From Cupriavidus sp. MP-37 (GTDB lineage: Bacteria > Pseudomonadota > Gammaproteobacteria > Burkholderiales > Burkholderiaceae): a stretch of DNA of 64,000 nucleotides. Below the pieces are notes generated by a model. The model had not been told where the DNA came from. It was given only the letters and a program-made list of their open reading frames with translations, and did not search any database. Every line of letters begins with the position of its first letter. The first letter of the stretch is position 1. Both the position numbers and the translations under genes were made by a program. Positions 43,540 to 52,373 of the stretch are shown in pieces. The stretch is from NCBI RefSeq assembly GCF_020618415.1, contig NZ_CP085345.1, positions 992,001 to 1,056,000 on the forward strand, in the 5' to 3' direction.

Positions 43540-45171
43540 TCACGATGCCCGCAACTGGTACTTCAGCACCTTGCCCGCCGCGCTGACCGGCAGCGAGCTC
43601 ACGAACAGCACCTCGCGCGGCACCTTGTAGTTGGCCATGTGCCGGCGCGCCCAGGCGATCAGCGTGTCGGCATCGACGCGCGCGCCGTGGCGCAGCACCA
43701 CATAGGCGCGGCCGACCTCGCCGAGGCGGTCGTGCGGCATGCCCACCACCGCCACCTGGGCCACCGCCGGATGCGCCACCAGCAGCTTTTCCACCTCAGC
43801 CGGATAGCAGTTGAAGCCGCCGACGATAAACATGTCCTTGATGCGGTCGGTGATGCGCAGGTAGCCGCGCGCATCGAGCGTGCCGACATCGCCGGTATGC
43901 AGCCAGCCGTCGCTGTCGATGGCTTCGGCAGTCGCTTCGGGCAGGCCGAAGTAGCCCTGCATCACGTTGTAGCCGCGCACCAGCACTTCGCCCGGCTCGC
44001 CGGTGGCAACCGGCTGGCCCTGCGCATCGATGCAGCGGATCTCGATGCCCGGCATGGCGCGGCCGGAGGTGCCGGCAACGGTCTCGGCGTCGTCGCCGGC
44101 GCGCGTGAGCGTGGCGAAGCCGCACGATTCGGTCAGGCCATAACCGGTGATGATGGTGTCGAAACCCAGTTCGTCACGCATGCGCTGGATCAGCGCCGGT
44201 GCGATCGCCGAGGCGCCGGTCACCGCCACGCGCAGCGAGGACAGGTCGAACTCGCGCAGGCGCGGCGCATTGAGCAGCGTCTGGTACAGCGTGGGTGGAC
44301 CGGGCAGCACCGTGATGCGCTCGTTCTCCACGCGCGTCATCACGGCCTCGGCGTCGAACACCAGGTGGGGCAGCACCGTGGCGCCGCGCGACAGCGCCGC
44401 CAGCCATCCGGCCTTGTAGCCGAAGGTATGGAAGAACGGATTGACGATCAGGTAGCGGTCCCCGGCGCGCACGCCGGTGATGGCGGCCCAGCCGTCGATG
44501 GCGCGCAGGTTTTGCGCGTGCGCGGTCATCACGCCCTTGGGCCGGCCGGTGGTGCCCGAAGTGAACATGATGTCCATCGGGGTGTCGCCGCGCACGCCGG
44601 CTTCGCGCGCGGCAAGTGCCGCCGGCTCGGTACGCGACGCCAGTGCGAGGAAATCGTCCCATGTCAGTTCGTCCGCGCCGGCGGCCCGGCCCTGTCCCGG
44701 GCGCAGGATCACCAGCCGCTCCAGCGTGGCGGGGCGATGCGGCGCCAGCATCCGCGGATAGCTTTCGCCGAGGAAGCCGTCGACGCAGAACAGCAGGCGC
44801 GCGCCGCTGTCGGCCAGCACCGCGCCGGCTTCGGCCCCTTTCATGCGCGTGTTGAGCGGCACCAGCGCCGCCCCCACGCTGTGCGTGGCCAGCGCCGCGA
44901 TGATCCACTCTGAAAAGTTCGGCGCCCACACGGCGACGCGGTCGCCAGGCTGCACGCCGAGCGCCATCAGCGCGCGGGCCGCCTGGATCCGGCCGGCGTC
45001 GAGCGCGGCGTAGCTCAGGCGCAGCCCGTCTTCCTGGATGGCGATGCGCTCGCCGTGGCGGCTGGCCGCGCGCCGCAGCAGCTCGGGAATGGTCTCGGCA
45101 ATGCTGTCGTTGGCCGCGGCTTCGATGCCGGCCGGTGCCACAATGGCGTCGAGGGTGTCAGATGGAGTCAT
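43540..45171 (-). CDS. fadD3: FadD3-like HIP-CoA ligase
   Basis: A 543-residue AMP-forming ligase matching FadD3: 'DIMFTSGTTGRPKGVMTAHA' (P-loop), 'VNPFFHTFGYKAGWLAALSR', 'ITVLPGPPTLYQTLLNAPRL', 'FDLSSLRVAVTGASAIAP', 'ITGYGLTESCGFATL', 'WLHTGDVGTLDARGYLRITD', 'DMFIVGGFNCYPAEVE' and the terminal Lys in 'SAAGKVLKYQL'. FadD3 activates the propionate side chain of HIP, the entry into ring C/D breakdown. It is the last gene of the hsaA operon; its ATG lies one base after the kshB stop. Confidence 0.92.
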   Translation of the reverse strand: MTPSDTLDAIVAPAGIEAAANDSIAETIPELLRRAASRHGERIAIQEDGLRLSYAALDAGRIQAARALMALGVQPGDRVAVWAPNFSEWIIAALATHSVGAALVPLNTRMKGAEAGAVLADSGARLLFCVDGFLGESYPRMLAPHRPATLERLVILRPGQGRAAGADELTWDDFLALASRTEPAALAAREAGVRGDTPMDIMFTSGTTGRPKGVMTAHAQNLRAIDGWAAITGVRAGDRYLIVNPFFHTFGYKAGWLAALSRGATVLPHLVFDAEAVMTRVENERITVLPGPPTLYQTLLNAPRLREFDLSSLRVAVTGASAIAPALIQRMRDELGFDTIITGYGLTESCGFATLTRAGDDAETVAGTSGRAMPGIEIRCIDAQGQPVATGEPGEVLVRGYNVMQGYFGLPEATAEAIDSDGWLHTGDVGTLDARGYLRITDRIKDMFIVGGFNCYPAEVEKLLVAHPAVAQVAVVGMPHDRLGEVGRAYVVLRHGARVDADTLIAWARRHMANYKVPREVLFVSSLPVSAAGKVLKYQLRAS

Positions 45172-45172
45172 G

Positions 45173-46228
45173 TCAATCCGGGAACTTCAGGTGGATCTCG
45201 CTGCTGGCCGGGCGCGCCTGGCAGGCCAGGGTCCAGCCCGCCTCCAGGTCGGCGCGGTCGAGCACGTGGTTTTCGCCGAGCGTCACGTCGCCCTGCGTCA
45301 CCTGGCACATGCAGGCGCCGCACAAGCCGGCGCGGCAGGAGTTGGGCGCGGCCACGCCGGCGCGCTGCAGCGCGTCGAGCACGGTTTCATCGGGCGCCAC
45401 GCCGACCTGATGGGTCGCGCCGTCCAGCTGCACGGTCAGTGCGGCGCCGCGCATCGCGGGCGCGGCCTGGCTGGCGCCGGTCGCAGGGATGCTGGCCGGC
45501 GCCGGCGCCGCCGGCGCATCGGGCAACGAGACGAAGCGCTCCACGTGCAGCTGGCCGCGCGGCACCCCCAGCGCCTGCAGCGCGGCCTGGGCACCGTCCA
45601 TGAACGGCCCGGGCCCGCACACAAAGCACTGCGCCATGCTCCACGGCCGCACCAGTTCCTCGATCTGGCGCTGCGTGGGCGGGCCCTGCACGCTGTCGAG
45701 CCAGTGGATCACGCGCAGGCGGCCGGGATGGCTGCGCGCCAGTTCCGCCAGCGCCTCGCGGAAGATGATGGAGCGCTCGTCGCGGTTGGCATACACCAGC
45801 GTGACCGCGCCGCGCCCGTGCCGCAGCGCCGCCTTGGCGATCGACAGCACCGGCGTGATGCCGCTGCCGCCCGCCAGCAGCAGGAAATCGCCCTGCAGCG
45901 CTGGCGGCGTGAACACGCCGGCAGGCGGCATCGCCTCCACCATGTCGCCGGCGCCGAGATGGTCGCAGATCCAGTTGGAGACGCGCCCGCTCTGCACGCG
46001 CTTGACGGTCACGCGCAGCGCGCCGTCAACGCCCGGGGTGCTGGACAGCGAATAGCAACGCTGCAGCGGCACGCCGTCGACCGGCACGCGCAAGGTCAGG
46101 AACTGGCCCGGGCGGTAGGCGAAGGTCTCGCGCAGCCCCTCCGGCAGCGCGAAAACCAGTGAATGCGCCTGGTCCGTCTCCGCGACCACTTCGGCAATCT
46201 GCAGCCGATGGAATTGCACTGGCGCCAT
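45173..46228 (-). CDS. kshB: 3-ketosteroid 9alpha-hydroxylase reductase KshB
   Basis: A 351-residue FAD/NAD(P)H reductase with C-terminal plant-type ferredoxin. FAD domain: 'YRPGQFLTLRVPVDGVPLQRCYSLSSTP'. NAD domain: 'LLLAGGSGITPVLSIAKAAL' and 'CFVCGPGPFMDGAQAAL'. The [2Fe-2S] ligands are C298, C303, C306 and C336 ('NSCRAGLCGACMCQ' ... 'WTLACQARP'). It passes electrons to KshA. PaaE/HmpX-type reductases share the layout, but the company of kstD, hsaAB and fadD3 identifies it. AAGGA lies six bases before the ATG. An Ala/Pro-rich linker (about 230-255) joins the domains. Confidence 0.9.
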   Translation of the reverse strand: MAPVQFHRLQIAEVVAETDQAHSLVFALPEGLRETFAYRPGQFLTLRVPVDGVPLQRCYSLSSTPGVDGALRVTVKRVQSGRVSNWICDHLGAGDMVEAMPPAGVFTPPALQGDFLLLAGGSGITPVLSIAKAALRHGRGAVTLVYANRDERSIIFREALAELARSHPGRLRVIHWLDSVQGPPTQRQIEELVRPWSMAQCFVCGPGPFMDGAQAALQALGVPRGQLHVERFVSLPDAPAAPAPASIPATGASQAAPAMRGAALTVQLDGATHQVGVAPDETVLDALQRAGVAAPNSCRAGLCGACMCQVTQGDVTLGENHVLDRADLEAGWTLACQARPASSEIHLKFPD

Positions 46229-46254
46229 GATGTCCTTCTCTGCGGTGAGCGCGC

Positions 46255-47019
46255 TCAGGCCACGCCCATGATGGTCTGCGCGTTGTCGATGCGCAGTTCC
46301 GCGCCGTTGATGAAGCGCGACTCGTCGGAGGCCAGAAACAGCACCAGGTTGGCCACATCGCGCGGATGGCACATGCGCTGCATCGGCTCGGCGCCGCCGA
46401 CTTCCTCGGGCAGCGCGGTGGCGCCGCCGGGCAGGAAGGCCGCGGTCATCGGCGTCAGGATGCCGTCCGGGTGGATCGAATTGCAGCGGATGCGGTAGCC
46501 GCTCTGCTTGCAATGGCCCGCCACCGCGCGCGTCAGCGCGGCCACCGCACCCTTGCTGGCGCTATAGGCGCAAAACGCGCCCATGCCGCCCAGCGCCGCC
46601 ACCGACGACATATTGACGATGCTGCCGCCGCCCGCCTTCATCGCCGCCACGCCGTACTTGCAGCCCAGGAAGTAACCGTCGGCGTTGATGCGCATCACGC
46701 GCTGCCACTGCTCCAGCGTCGCTTCCTCGACCGTTCCCAGCATCAGGATGGCGGCATTGTTGACCAGCACATTGGGCGCGCCGAAGCGCTGCCCGGTGCG
46801 CGCCATCACTTGTTGCCAGCCGGCTTCGCTGGCGATGTCGTGCGGCACGAACAGCGCGGTCTCGCCGATCTCGCGCGCCAGCGCGTGGCCCGCTTCCTCG
46901 TTAACGTCGGTCAGCACCACGCGCGCGCCTTCGCGCGCCAGCAGCAGTGCGTCTTCCTTGCCGACGCCGCTGGCGGCTCCGGTGACGATGGCGATCTTTC
47001 CTTCAGTACGTCGGCTCAT
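46255..47019 (-). CDS. 3beta/17beta-hydroxysteroid dehydrogenase (SDR)
   Basis: A 254-residue SDR, the same length as the Comamonas testosteroni 3beta/17beta-HSD and very similar across it: TGAASGVG (13-20), 'VVLTDVNEEAGHALAREIGE', 'VPHDIASEAGWQQVMA', 'LVNNAAILMLGTVEEATLEQ', S138/S139, Y152 and K156 in 'AYSASKGAVAALTRAVA', and 'RCNSIHPDGILTPM'. It would oxidise the 3beta- or 17beta-hydroxyl of incoming steroids with NAD+. AGGAG precedes the ATG. Its start lies 17 bp inside the end of the FAD dehydrogenase gene. Confidence 0.9.
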   Translation of the reverse strand: MSRRTEGKIAIVTGAASGVGKEDALLLAREGARVVLTDVNEEAGHALAREIGETALFVPHDIASEAGWQQVMARTGQRFGAPNVLVNNAAILMLGTVEEATLEQWQRVMRINADGYFLGCKYGVAAMKAGGGSIVNMSSVAALGGMGAFCAYSASKGAVAALTRAVAGHCKQSGYRIRCNSIHPDGILTPMTAAFLPGGATALPEEVGGAEPMQRMCHPRDVANLVLFLASDESRFINGAELRIDNAQTIMGVA

Positions 47020-48715
47020 GGGTAGTCTCCTGGTGGTTGTCTGCCTGCTTTCCGCCGATGGGGTCGCCGGCAGCCTGTTGTGCGACATGGCGGCCCGCGT
47101 TGCGTCCCGACCAGATGCAGTCGGCAAGCGACAGGCCGCTCACGTAATGGTTGGATGCGATGCCGACGGCGGTGCGGCCGACGGCGTAGAGCCCGGGGAT
47201 GGGCGCCCCGCCCGCGGCAGCGAGCACGCGGCCGCTGGTTTCCTCCACCGCCAGCCCGCCCAGCGTGATCGCCGGGCACGGAAAGACCCGGCTGTCGGCC
47301 GAGATGTCGATGGCCAGCCACGGCCCGGCCTCGAGCGACGCGCACATGGCTGCCGACTTGCCGGCCGGATCGGGCGTCTCGCCGCGCGCCGCGGCGTTAT
47401 AGGCGTCGACGGTCGCGCGCAGCGCCTGCGCGGGCATGCCGAGCTTGCCGGCCAGCGCCTCGATGCTGGTGGCGCGGCGCGCACCGGCCAGCATCAGCAG
47501 CGCCGCGGGCAGCGCCTGGAACGCCCACAGCCGCCCGCCCAGGCATTCGCGCAGGGCCTCGCGCGCCAGCGTGCGGTTCAGCACCAGCCAGGCGCGCCCG
47601 CCGTGCCGTTCGCAGATGGCGTGGCCGAGAGTGGCGCCGTAGGTTTCCTCGTTGCCGATGCGCACGCCTTGCGCATCGACCACGCAGCCGCGCGCCCACG
47701 CGAACGGCGGATTGATGAAGCGCCACGCCGACACGCGCGCCAGGTGCCGCGTGGCGCCGCCGGCGGACTCACCGAGGCGGATGCCGCTGCCGTCGCAGCC
47801 GGTCGCGCCCAGGCGCCAGGCCTGCTGGTACTTGCCGGCATGGCGCGCCACCATGGCGCGGTTGAAGATGAAGCCGCCGGTGGCCAGCACCACCGCGCGG
47901 GAGCGCACCGCGACCGGCTGCGCGTGGCGCAGCTCCAGCTGCAGCACCTGCGCGCGCAGCCGGTCGGCCAGCGCCGGCATGGCGTTGTGCAGGCGCTCGG
48001 CCAGGCGCGCCAGGCGCGCATGGCGCTTCTGGTGGCGTCCCGGCGGCAGCTGCCACAGCTCGACGCCGACGACCGCGCTGTCGCGGTCCAGGATCAGCCG
48101 CCGCGCCGCGCACTGGCGCATCACCGTGATCTGCCGGCTGTCTTCCACGGCGCGGCGCAGCACGCCATACAGCGTGCGGCCGGACATGCCGGGACCCTTC
48201 ACGCGGTGTCCGCGCGGTGCGGGCGCGGCATGCTGCGCGTAGGCGGGCACCGCCTCGTTGCCGGAGTAGTACAGGTAATACGGTTGCGCCGGATACGAGG
48301 TCTTGCGCGGCGGCACGGTGGCGGCAAAGCGAACGCCCAGCGCTTCGAGCCATCCGAGCATCGCGCGGCTGTTCTCGCAGAAGTCCTGCAGCGTGGCGTC
48401 GCTGACTACCCCTCCGGTTTCCTGACGCAGGTAGCCCGCCATGGCCTGCGGCGTATCGTCATAACCCGCGGCGCGCTGGTAAGGCGTGCCGCCGCCGGCA
48501 TAGACCACGCCGCCGCTTCTGGCGCTGGCGCCGCCGCCTTCGAAGCGCTCCGCCACGATCACGCGCGCGCCGCCATGCGCGGCTTCCAGCGCGGCGCAAG
48601 CGCCGGCGGCGCCGAAGCCGACCACCACGGCATCGCAGGCGGCCTGCCAGGGATGCGCGTCGGGGTCATCGAGCCGCAACGGGGCGTGGACGGGGGTGAC
48701 GGCGTCGTGAGCCAT
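47003..48715 (-). CDS. FAD-dependent 3-ketosteroid dehydrogenase, delta4(5alpha)-type
   Basis: A 570-residue FAD flavoprotein of the fumarate reductase/KstD superfamily: 'ACDAVVVGFGAAGACAALEA' (ADP-binding), 'GASARSGGVVYAGGGTPYQR', 'VVLATGGFIFNRAMV', and the C-terminal 'PAITLGGLAVEETSGRVL' and 'SNHYVSGLSLADCIWSGRNA'. The last block, instead of the TSYPGAG of delta1-dehydrogenases, resembles the NYY-SG-SLAD motif of delta4-(5alpha)-dehydrogenases (TesI, Kst4D). The likely reaction is removal of hydrogens at C4-C5 of 5alpha-3-ketosteroids. It is cotranscribed with kstD and hsaB. Confidence 0.82.
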   Translation of the reverse strand: MAHDAVTPVHAPLRLDDPDAHPWQAACDAVVVGFGAAGACAALEAAHGGARVIVAERFEGGGASARSGGVVYAGGGTPYQRAAGYDDTPQAMAGYLRQETGGVVSDATLQDFCENSRAMLGWLEALGVRFAATVPPRKTSYPAQPYYLYYSGNEAVPAYAQHAAPAPRGHRVKGPGMSGRTLYGVLRRAVEDSRQITVMRQCAARRLILDRDSAVVGVELWQLPPGRHQKRHARLARLAERLHNAMPALADRLRAQVLQLELRHAQPVAVRSRAVVLATGGFIFNRAMVARHAGKYQQAWRLGATGCDGSGIRLGESAGGATRHLARVSAWRFINPPFAWARGCVVDAQGVRIGNEETYGATLGHAICERHGGRAWLVLNRTLAREALRECLGGRLWAFQALPAALLMLAGARRATSIEALAGKLGMPAQALRATVDAYNAAARGETPDPAGKSAAMCASLEAGPWLAIDISADSRVFPCPAITLGGLAVEETSGRVLAAAGGAPIPGLYAVGRTAVGIASNHYVSGLSLADCIWSGRNAGRHVAQQAAGDPIGGKQADNHQETTHEPTY

Positions 48716-48733
48716 GCTGGCGCTTGCTCCGGG

Positions 48734-49282
48734 TCAGGCCGAACACAGCGCGCCCAGCGGCGCGGAGGTGGTATAGGCGCCATCGACATAGACCAGCGGC
48801 GAAACCTCGCCCGCCAGCCTGACCTCGCGCAGCCGGCCGATAAATACCGCATGGGTGCCGTAGTCAAAGCGGCCGTCCTGCTGGCAGAACAGGTTGGCCT
48901 GCGCATTGCGCAGCGATGGCACGCCCAGCAGGTCGTCTTCCCACTCGCCGCTGGTGAAGCGCGCTTCGCCCTTGAGCCGGCCGCTGCAGTCGACCGCGAT
49001 ATCGCGATGGTCGGCAGCGAGCAGGTTGATGCAGAAGTCCGCGCCGGCATCCAGCGGCGGGTAGATCGAAGCATTGCGGTTGATGCAGATCAGCAGCGAA
49101 GGCGGATCGGCCGACAGCGAATCGACCGCGGTGACCGACATCGAATAGCGGCGCTCGCCATGGCGGCAGCTGATCACGGCGACGGAGCGGGCCATGCGGC
49201 GCATCGCCATCAGCATGTCATCGCGCAGCGCGCTGCCGGCTTCGGCGCTGGCATCCGCACTGGATTGAGGTCTGGCGCTCAT
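48734..49282 (-). CDS. hsaB: HsaB-like flavin reductase of 3-HSA hydroxylase
   Basis: A 182-residue flavin-reductase-domain protein: 'MRRMARSVAVISCRHGERRYSMSVTAVDSLSADPPSLLICINRN', 'FCINLLAADHRDIA', 'GRFDYGTHAVFIGRLREVRL' and 'LVYVDGAYTT'. It supplies reduced flavin to the HsaA monooxygenase. AGGAGG lies five bases before the ATG, which overlaps the kstD stop (ATGA). It is separated from hsaA by kstD, an unusual order. Confidence 0.9.
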   Translation of the reverse strand: MSARPQSSADASAEAGSALRDDMLMAMRRMARSVAVISCRHGERRYSMSVTAVDSLSADPPSLLICINRNASIYPPLDAGADFCINLLAADHRDIAVDCSGRLKGEARFTSGEWEDDLLGVPSLRNAQANLFCQQDGRFDYGTHAVFIGRLREVRLAGEVSPLVYVDGAYTTSAPLGALCSA

Positions 49283-51030
49283 AGAGCCTCCTGTACAGGT
49301 TGAGCGGGGTGCGTGGCGGGCTGCCGCGCAGGCTGCGAAATCACGTCCGCGGCGATCATGCCGAAGGTCATCGCCGGGCCCAGCGTCGAGCCGGCGCCGG
49401 GATAGCTGGTGCCCATCATCGAGGCACTGGTATTGCCGATCGCGAACAGGCCGGCGATGGGACTGCCGTCGCCGCGCAGCACGCGCGCGCTGGCGTCGGT
49501 CACCAACCCGCCCTTGGTGCCGATGTCGCCGGCGTCGAGCCGCACCGCGTAGAACGGCGCCTTGCCGATCGGCGCCAGGCACGGATTGGGACGTACCGCC
49601 GGGTCGCTGTAGTAGGTGTCGAACAGGTTGTCGCCCTTGCCGAACTCGGCGTCGACGCCGGTGGCCGCGTAGTCGTTCATGCGCGCGACGCTGGCGGCGA
49701 GGCCATCGGCATCCACGCCGATCTTCCGCGCCAGCTGCGCCAGCGTGTCGGCGCGCACCAGGATGCCGGACAGGCCGGCCGGAATGCTGCGGTCCGGCAT
49801 CACCGAGCCGGGCAGGATCGGCCCGCACGGGTACTTGTGGCGGAAGGTGGCGTCGAACACCATCCAGGCCGGCACGCTGCAGCCGGTCTGCGCATGGTCG
49901 CGGTACATCGCGGGCACGAACTCGGAATACGGCGCGGCCTCGTTGACGAAGCGCCGGCCCTGCCCGTTCACCACCAGGCAGCCAGGCATGGCGCGCTCGA
50001 TAAACAGCGCGCGCTGCTTTTCCTCGCCCTGCACCCGCACCGTGGGCGCGCCCCAGACGTGGGACATCAGCGCCACCTCGGCACCGGCCGCCTGCGCGGC
50101 GCGGATGGCGTCGCCGGTATTGTTGGGTGGGGTTGCACTCCAGGCCGCCTGGGTCGGTTGCGGCAGGTATTGTTCGCGCATGGCCTGGTTGCGCTCGAAG
50201 CCGCCGGCGGCCAGGATCACGCCGCGCCGCGCGCGGATCTCCACCACGCGTCCGTCCTGCACCGCGCGCACGCCGCGCACGGTGCCGTCCTCGACCATCA
50301 GGTCCTGCAGCGCGGTATCGAGCCACAGCGGCACCGCGCGGTCCATCAGCGCGCGCCGCAGGCCGCCGACCAGGCTGTTGCCGAGCGTGAGCCGGCGGTC
50401 GCGCCGGGTCTTGCGGCGCCAGCGCAGGTCGAGCCAGTAGCGGGCGAACTGGCGCAGCGCCAGCCCGAACCAGCCGGGCGAGCGGCACAGCAGCGCGTGC
50501 GCCTCGCCGGAAGTCACGGCGACGCGGCCGCCCACCAGCGTGCCCGGTGACGGCGGACGCAGCCGGTCGAACTCCTCGCGCAGCTGCGCGCCGTCGAACG
50601 GCATCGGGTCGAGCGCGCGGTAGCCCGGCATCGCCCCCGGCAGCTTCTGGAAGTAGTCGGCGTAGCGCGGCAGCGTGTAGTAGCGCACGCCGGCCTGCTG
50701 CTCCAGGTATTGCAGCATGCGCGGCGCCTGCTCCAGGTAGGCGCGGATGCGCTGCGGGTCGCCGTGCTCGCCGGTGCAGGCGAGCACATATTCCAGCGCC
50801 CGGTCATAGTCATCCTGCCCCCCGGCCGGCCCGATATGGTGGTTCAGCGGAATCCAGATGCCGCCGCCGGACACCGCCGAGGTGCCGCCGTACTGGCTGC
50901 TCTTCTCCAGCACCACCACCGACAGCCCGCGATCGGCGGCGCGGCAGGCGGCCAGCATGCCGCCGGCGCCGGAGCCAACCACCACCACGTCAAACTCGCT
51001 GGGCTGCATGCGCGCTCTGCTCTGGCTCAT
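49279..51030 (-). CDS. kstD: 3-ketosteroid delta1-dehydrogenase KstD
   Basis: A 583-residue FAD enzyme: 'FDVVVVGSGAGGMLAACRAA' and 'SSQYGGTSAVSGGGIWIPLN' at the N-terminus, 'GVILAAGGFERNQAMREQYL', 'CLVVNGQGRRFVNEAAPYSEF', and 'DIGTKGGLVTDASARVLR' with 'TSASMMGTSYPGAGSTLGPA'. Y543 in TSYPGAG is equivalent to the catalytic Tyr, and the following Gly helps bind the 3-keto oxygen. It dehydrogenates C1-C2, which with KshA breaks ring B. AAGGA lies seven bases before the ATG. It follows hsaA by 23 bp. Confidence 0.95.
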   Translation of the reverse strand: MSQSRARMQPSEFDVVVVGSGAGGMLAACRAADRGLSVVVLEKSSQYGGTSAVSGGGIWIPLNHHIGPAGGQDDYDRALEYVLACTGEHGDPQRIRAYLEQAPRMLQYLEQQAGVRYYTLPRYADYFQKLPGAMPGYRALDPMPFDGAQLREEFDRLRPPSPGTLVGGRVAVTSGEAHALLCRSPGWFGLALRQFARYWLDLRWRRKTRRDRRLTLGNSLVGGLRRALMDRAVPLWLDTALQDLMVEDGTVRGVRAVQDGRVVEIRARRGVILAAGGFERNQAMREQYLPQPTQAAWSATPPNNTGDAIRAAQAAGAEVALMSHVWGAPTVRVQGEEKQRALFIERAMPGCLVVNGQGRRFVNEAAPYSEFVPAMYRDHAQTGCSVPAWMVFDATFRHKYPCGPILPGSVMPDRSIPAGLSGILVRADTLAQLARKIGVDADGLAASVARMNDYAATGVDAEFGKGDNLFDTYYSDPAVRPNPCLAPIGKAPFYAVRLDAGDIGTKGGLVTDASARVLRGDGSPIAGLFAIGNTSASMMGTSYPGAGSTLGPAMTFGMIAADVISQPARQPATHPAQPVQEAL

Positions 51031-51053
51031 GATGGGTCCTTGTGCCGCGCGGC

Positions 51054-52247
51054 TCAGATAAAGAAGTCCGTGTTGGCGCGGCCCATCATCACGCCACCCA
51101 GGTTCTGGCCGAAGCGGTCCAGGTTGTTGGCGTAGTGGGCGCGCGCCGCGTGCAGGTCAAGGAAGCGGCGCACCATCGGGTTGCTGCGGTAGATGCCGTT
51201 GCCGCCGGCATAGCGCAGCAGGCCGTTGGCCAGCTGCGCGCAGCGCTCCGCCACCTGCGCCGACTGGAAGCGGAAATGCAGCCGGCGCGGCGTGTCGACC
51301 TGGCCGCCGTCGCGCGCCACCGCCAGCAGCTCGTCGAAGTTGCGCTCCAGGATGGTCCGCATCTCGTCGATGGCCACCTGCGCGCTGGCGCACGCCATCT
51401 GCGCGCCGCCGTCTTCCGCGGTCTTGCCGCCGCCGTTGCTGCTGACGCGGCCGTCGGCGTAGGCGACGAAGTCGTCCAGCGTGCCTTCCAGCGCGCCGAT
51501 GCAGGCGGTGCAGACCGCGCGCACGAAGATCTGCGCGAACGGCAGCCGGTACAGCGGCACGTCATTGACGGCCAGCCCCGGGCTGGTGCCCATGGCGCCA
51601 TCGACGGCGCGATGGGTGCGGTAGTCGGGCACGAACACATCGTCGACCACGATATCGTGGCTGCCGGTCGCGCGCAGGCCCAGCACATCCCAGTTGCGCA
51701 CGATCTTGTAGTCCGAGCGTGGCAGCAGGAAGGTGCGGTAGTCATAGGCGCCGCCAGGCTCGGCGGGGGGCACCAGGCCGCCAAGGAAGATCCAGTCGCA
51801 CAGCTCGCTGCCGCTGGAGAACTTCCAGTGGCCGGAAAAGCGGTAGCCGCCTTCGACCGGCGTCACCTTGCCGACCGGCATGTAGGTCGACGCGATCAGC
51901 GTGGCGGGATCGTTGCCCCACACTTCCTGTTGCGCGCGTTCATCGAACAGCGCCAGCTGCCAGTTGTGCACGCCGACCACGCCGTAGACCCAGGCGGTGG
52001 ACATGCAGCCTTTGGCCAGCGCCATCTGGATGCGGAAGAAGGTTTGCGGGTCCAGCTCATAGCCGCCGTGGCGGCGCGGCTGCAGCACCTTGAAGAAGCC
52101 CGCGGCCTGCATCTCGGCGATGGTCTCGGCGGGAATGCGGCCTTCGGCCTCGGCCTGCGCGGCGCGTTCGGCCAACGCCGGGATCATCTGCTCGGCACGC
52201 GCGATCAGGCGTGCGGCGAGTTCCTTGGGATTGATGTCGTGATGCAC
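51054..52247 (-). CDS. hsaA: HsaA-like 3-HSA hydroxylase, oxygenase component
   Basis: A 397-residue flavin-dependent monooxygenase with an acyl-CoA dehydrogenase fold, as HsaA and TesA2: 'EMQAAGFFKVLQPRRHGGYE', 'ALAKGCMSTAWVYGVVGVHN', 'FSGHWKFSSGSELCDWIFLG', 'DVLGLRATGSHDIVVDDVFV' and the end 'NNLDRFGQNLGGVMMGRANTDFFI'. It hydroxylates the phenolic ring A to a catechol using FMNH2 or FADH2 from HsaB. The start codon is GTG with AAGGAG eight bases upstream. It opens a seven-gene operon down to fadD3, and a candidate operator lies 67 bp upstream. Confidence 0.94.
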   Translation of the reverse strand: MHHDINPKELAARLIARAEQMIPALAERAAQAEAEGRIPAETIAEMQAAGFFKVLQPRRHGGYELDPQTFFRIQMALAKGCMSTAWVYGVVGVHNWQLALFDERAQQEVWGNDPATLIASTYMPVGKVTPVEGGYRFSGHWKFSSGSELCDWIFLGGLVPPAEPGGAYDYRTFLLPRSDYKIVRNWDVLGLRATGSHDIVVDDVFVPDYRTHRAVDGAMGTSPGLAVNDVPLYRLPFAQIFVRAVCTACIGALEGTLDDFVAYADGRVSSNGGGKTAEDGGAQMACASAQVAIDEMRTILERNFDELLAVARDGGQVDTPRRLHFRFQSAQVAERCAQLANGLLRYAGGNGIYRSNPMVRRFLDLHAARAHYANNLDRFGQNLGGVMMGRANTDFFI

Positions 52248-52313
52248 CGCGGTCTCCTTGTTTGCCTGGTTTTGTGGCTGGCATCGATGTTTGCACCGGC
52301 GCGGCGGCGTGCC

Positions 52314-52330
52314 ATCGTCTGTTGGGACTA
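52314..52330 (-). promoter_or_regulatory. Candidate steroid-regulon operator 4 (hsaA operon)
   Basis: On the minus strand TAGTCCCAACAGACGAT, 67 bp before hsaA. The right half-site is weaker (AGAC instead of GGAC) but ACGAT is intact. Confidence 0.6.
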
Positions 52331-52373
52331 GCTGTTATCGCGCTCTGTGTTGCGGTACTTCGTGGATGCGCTG

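Noticed and set aside
46685..49303. 872-codon open frame on the plus strand
   Set aside because: Antisense to hsaB, the FAD dehydrogenase and the HSD, all with strong family motifs.
51700..51720. TAGTCCG inside hsaA, with similar TAGTCC strings inside other genes (for example near 11536, 22086 and 62470)
   Set aside because: They lie within coding sequence and lack the ACGAT half at the right spacing, so they were not counted as operators.
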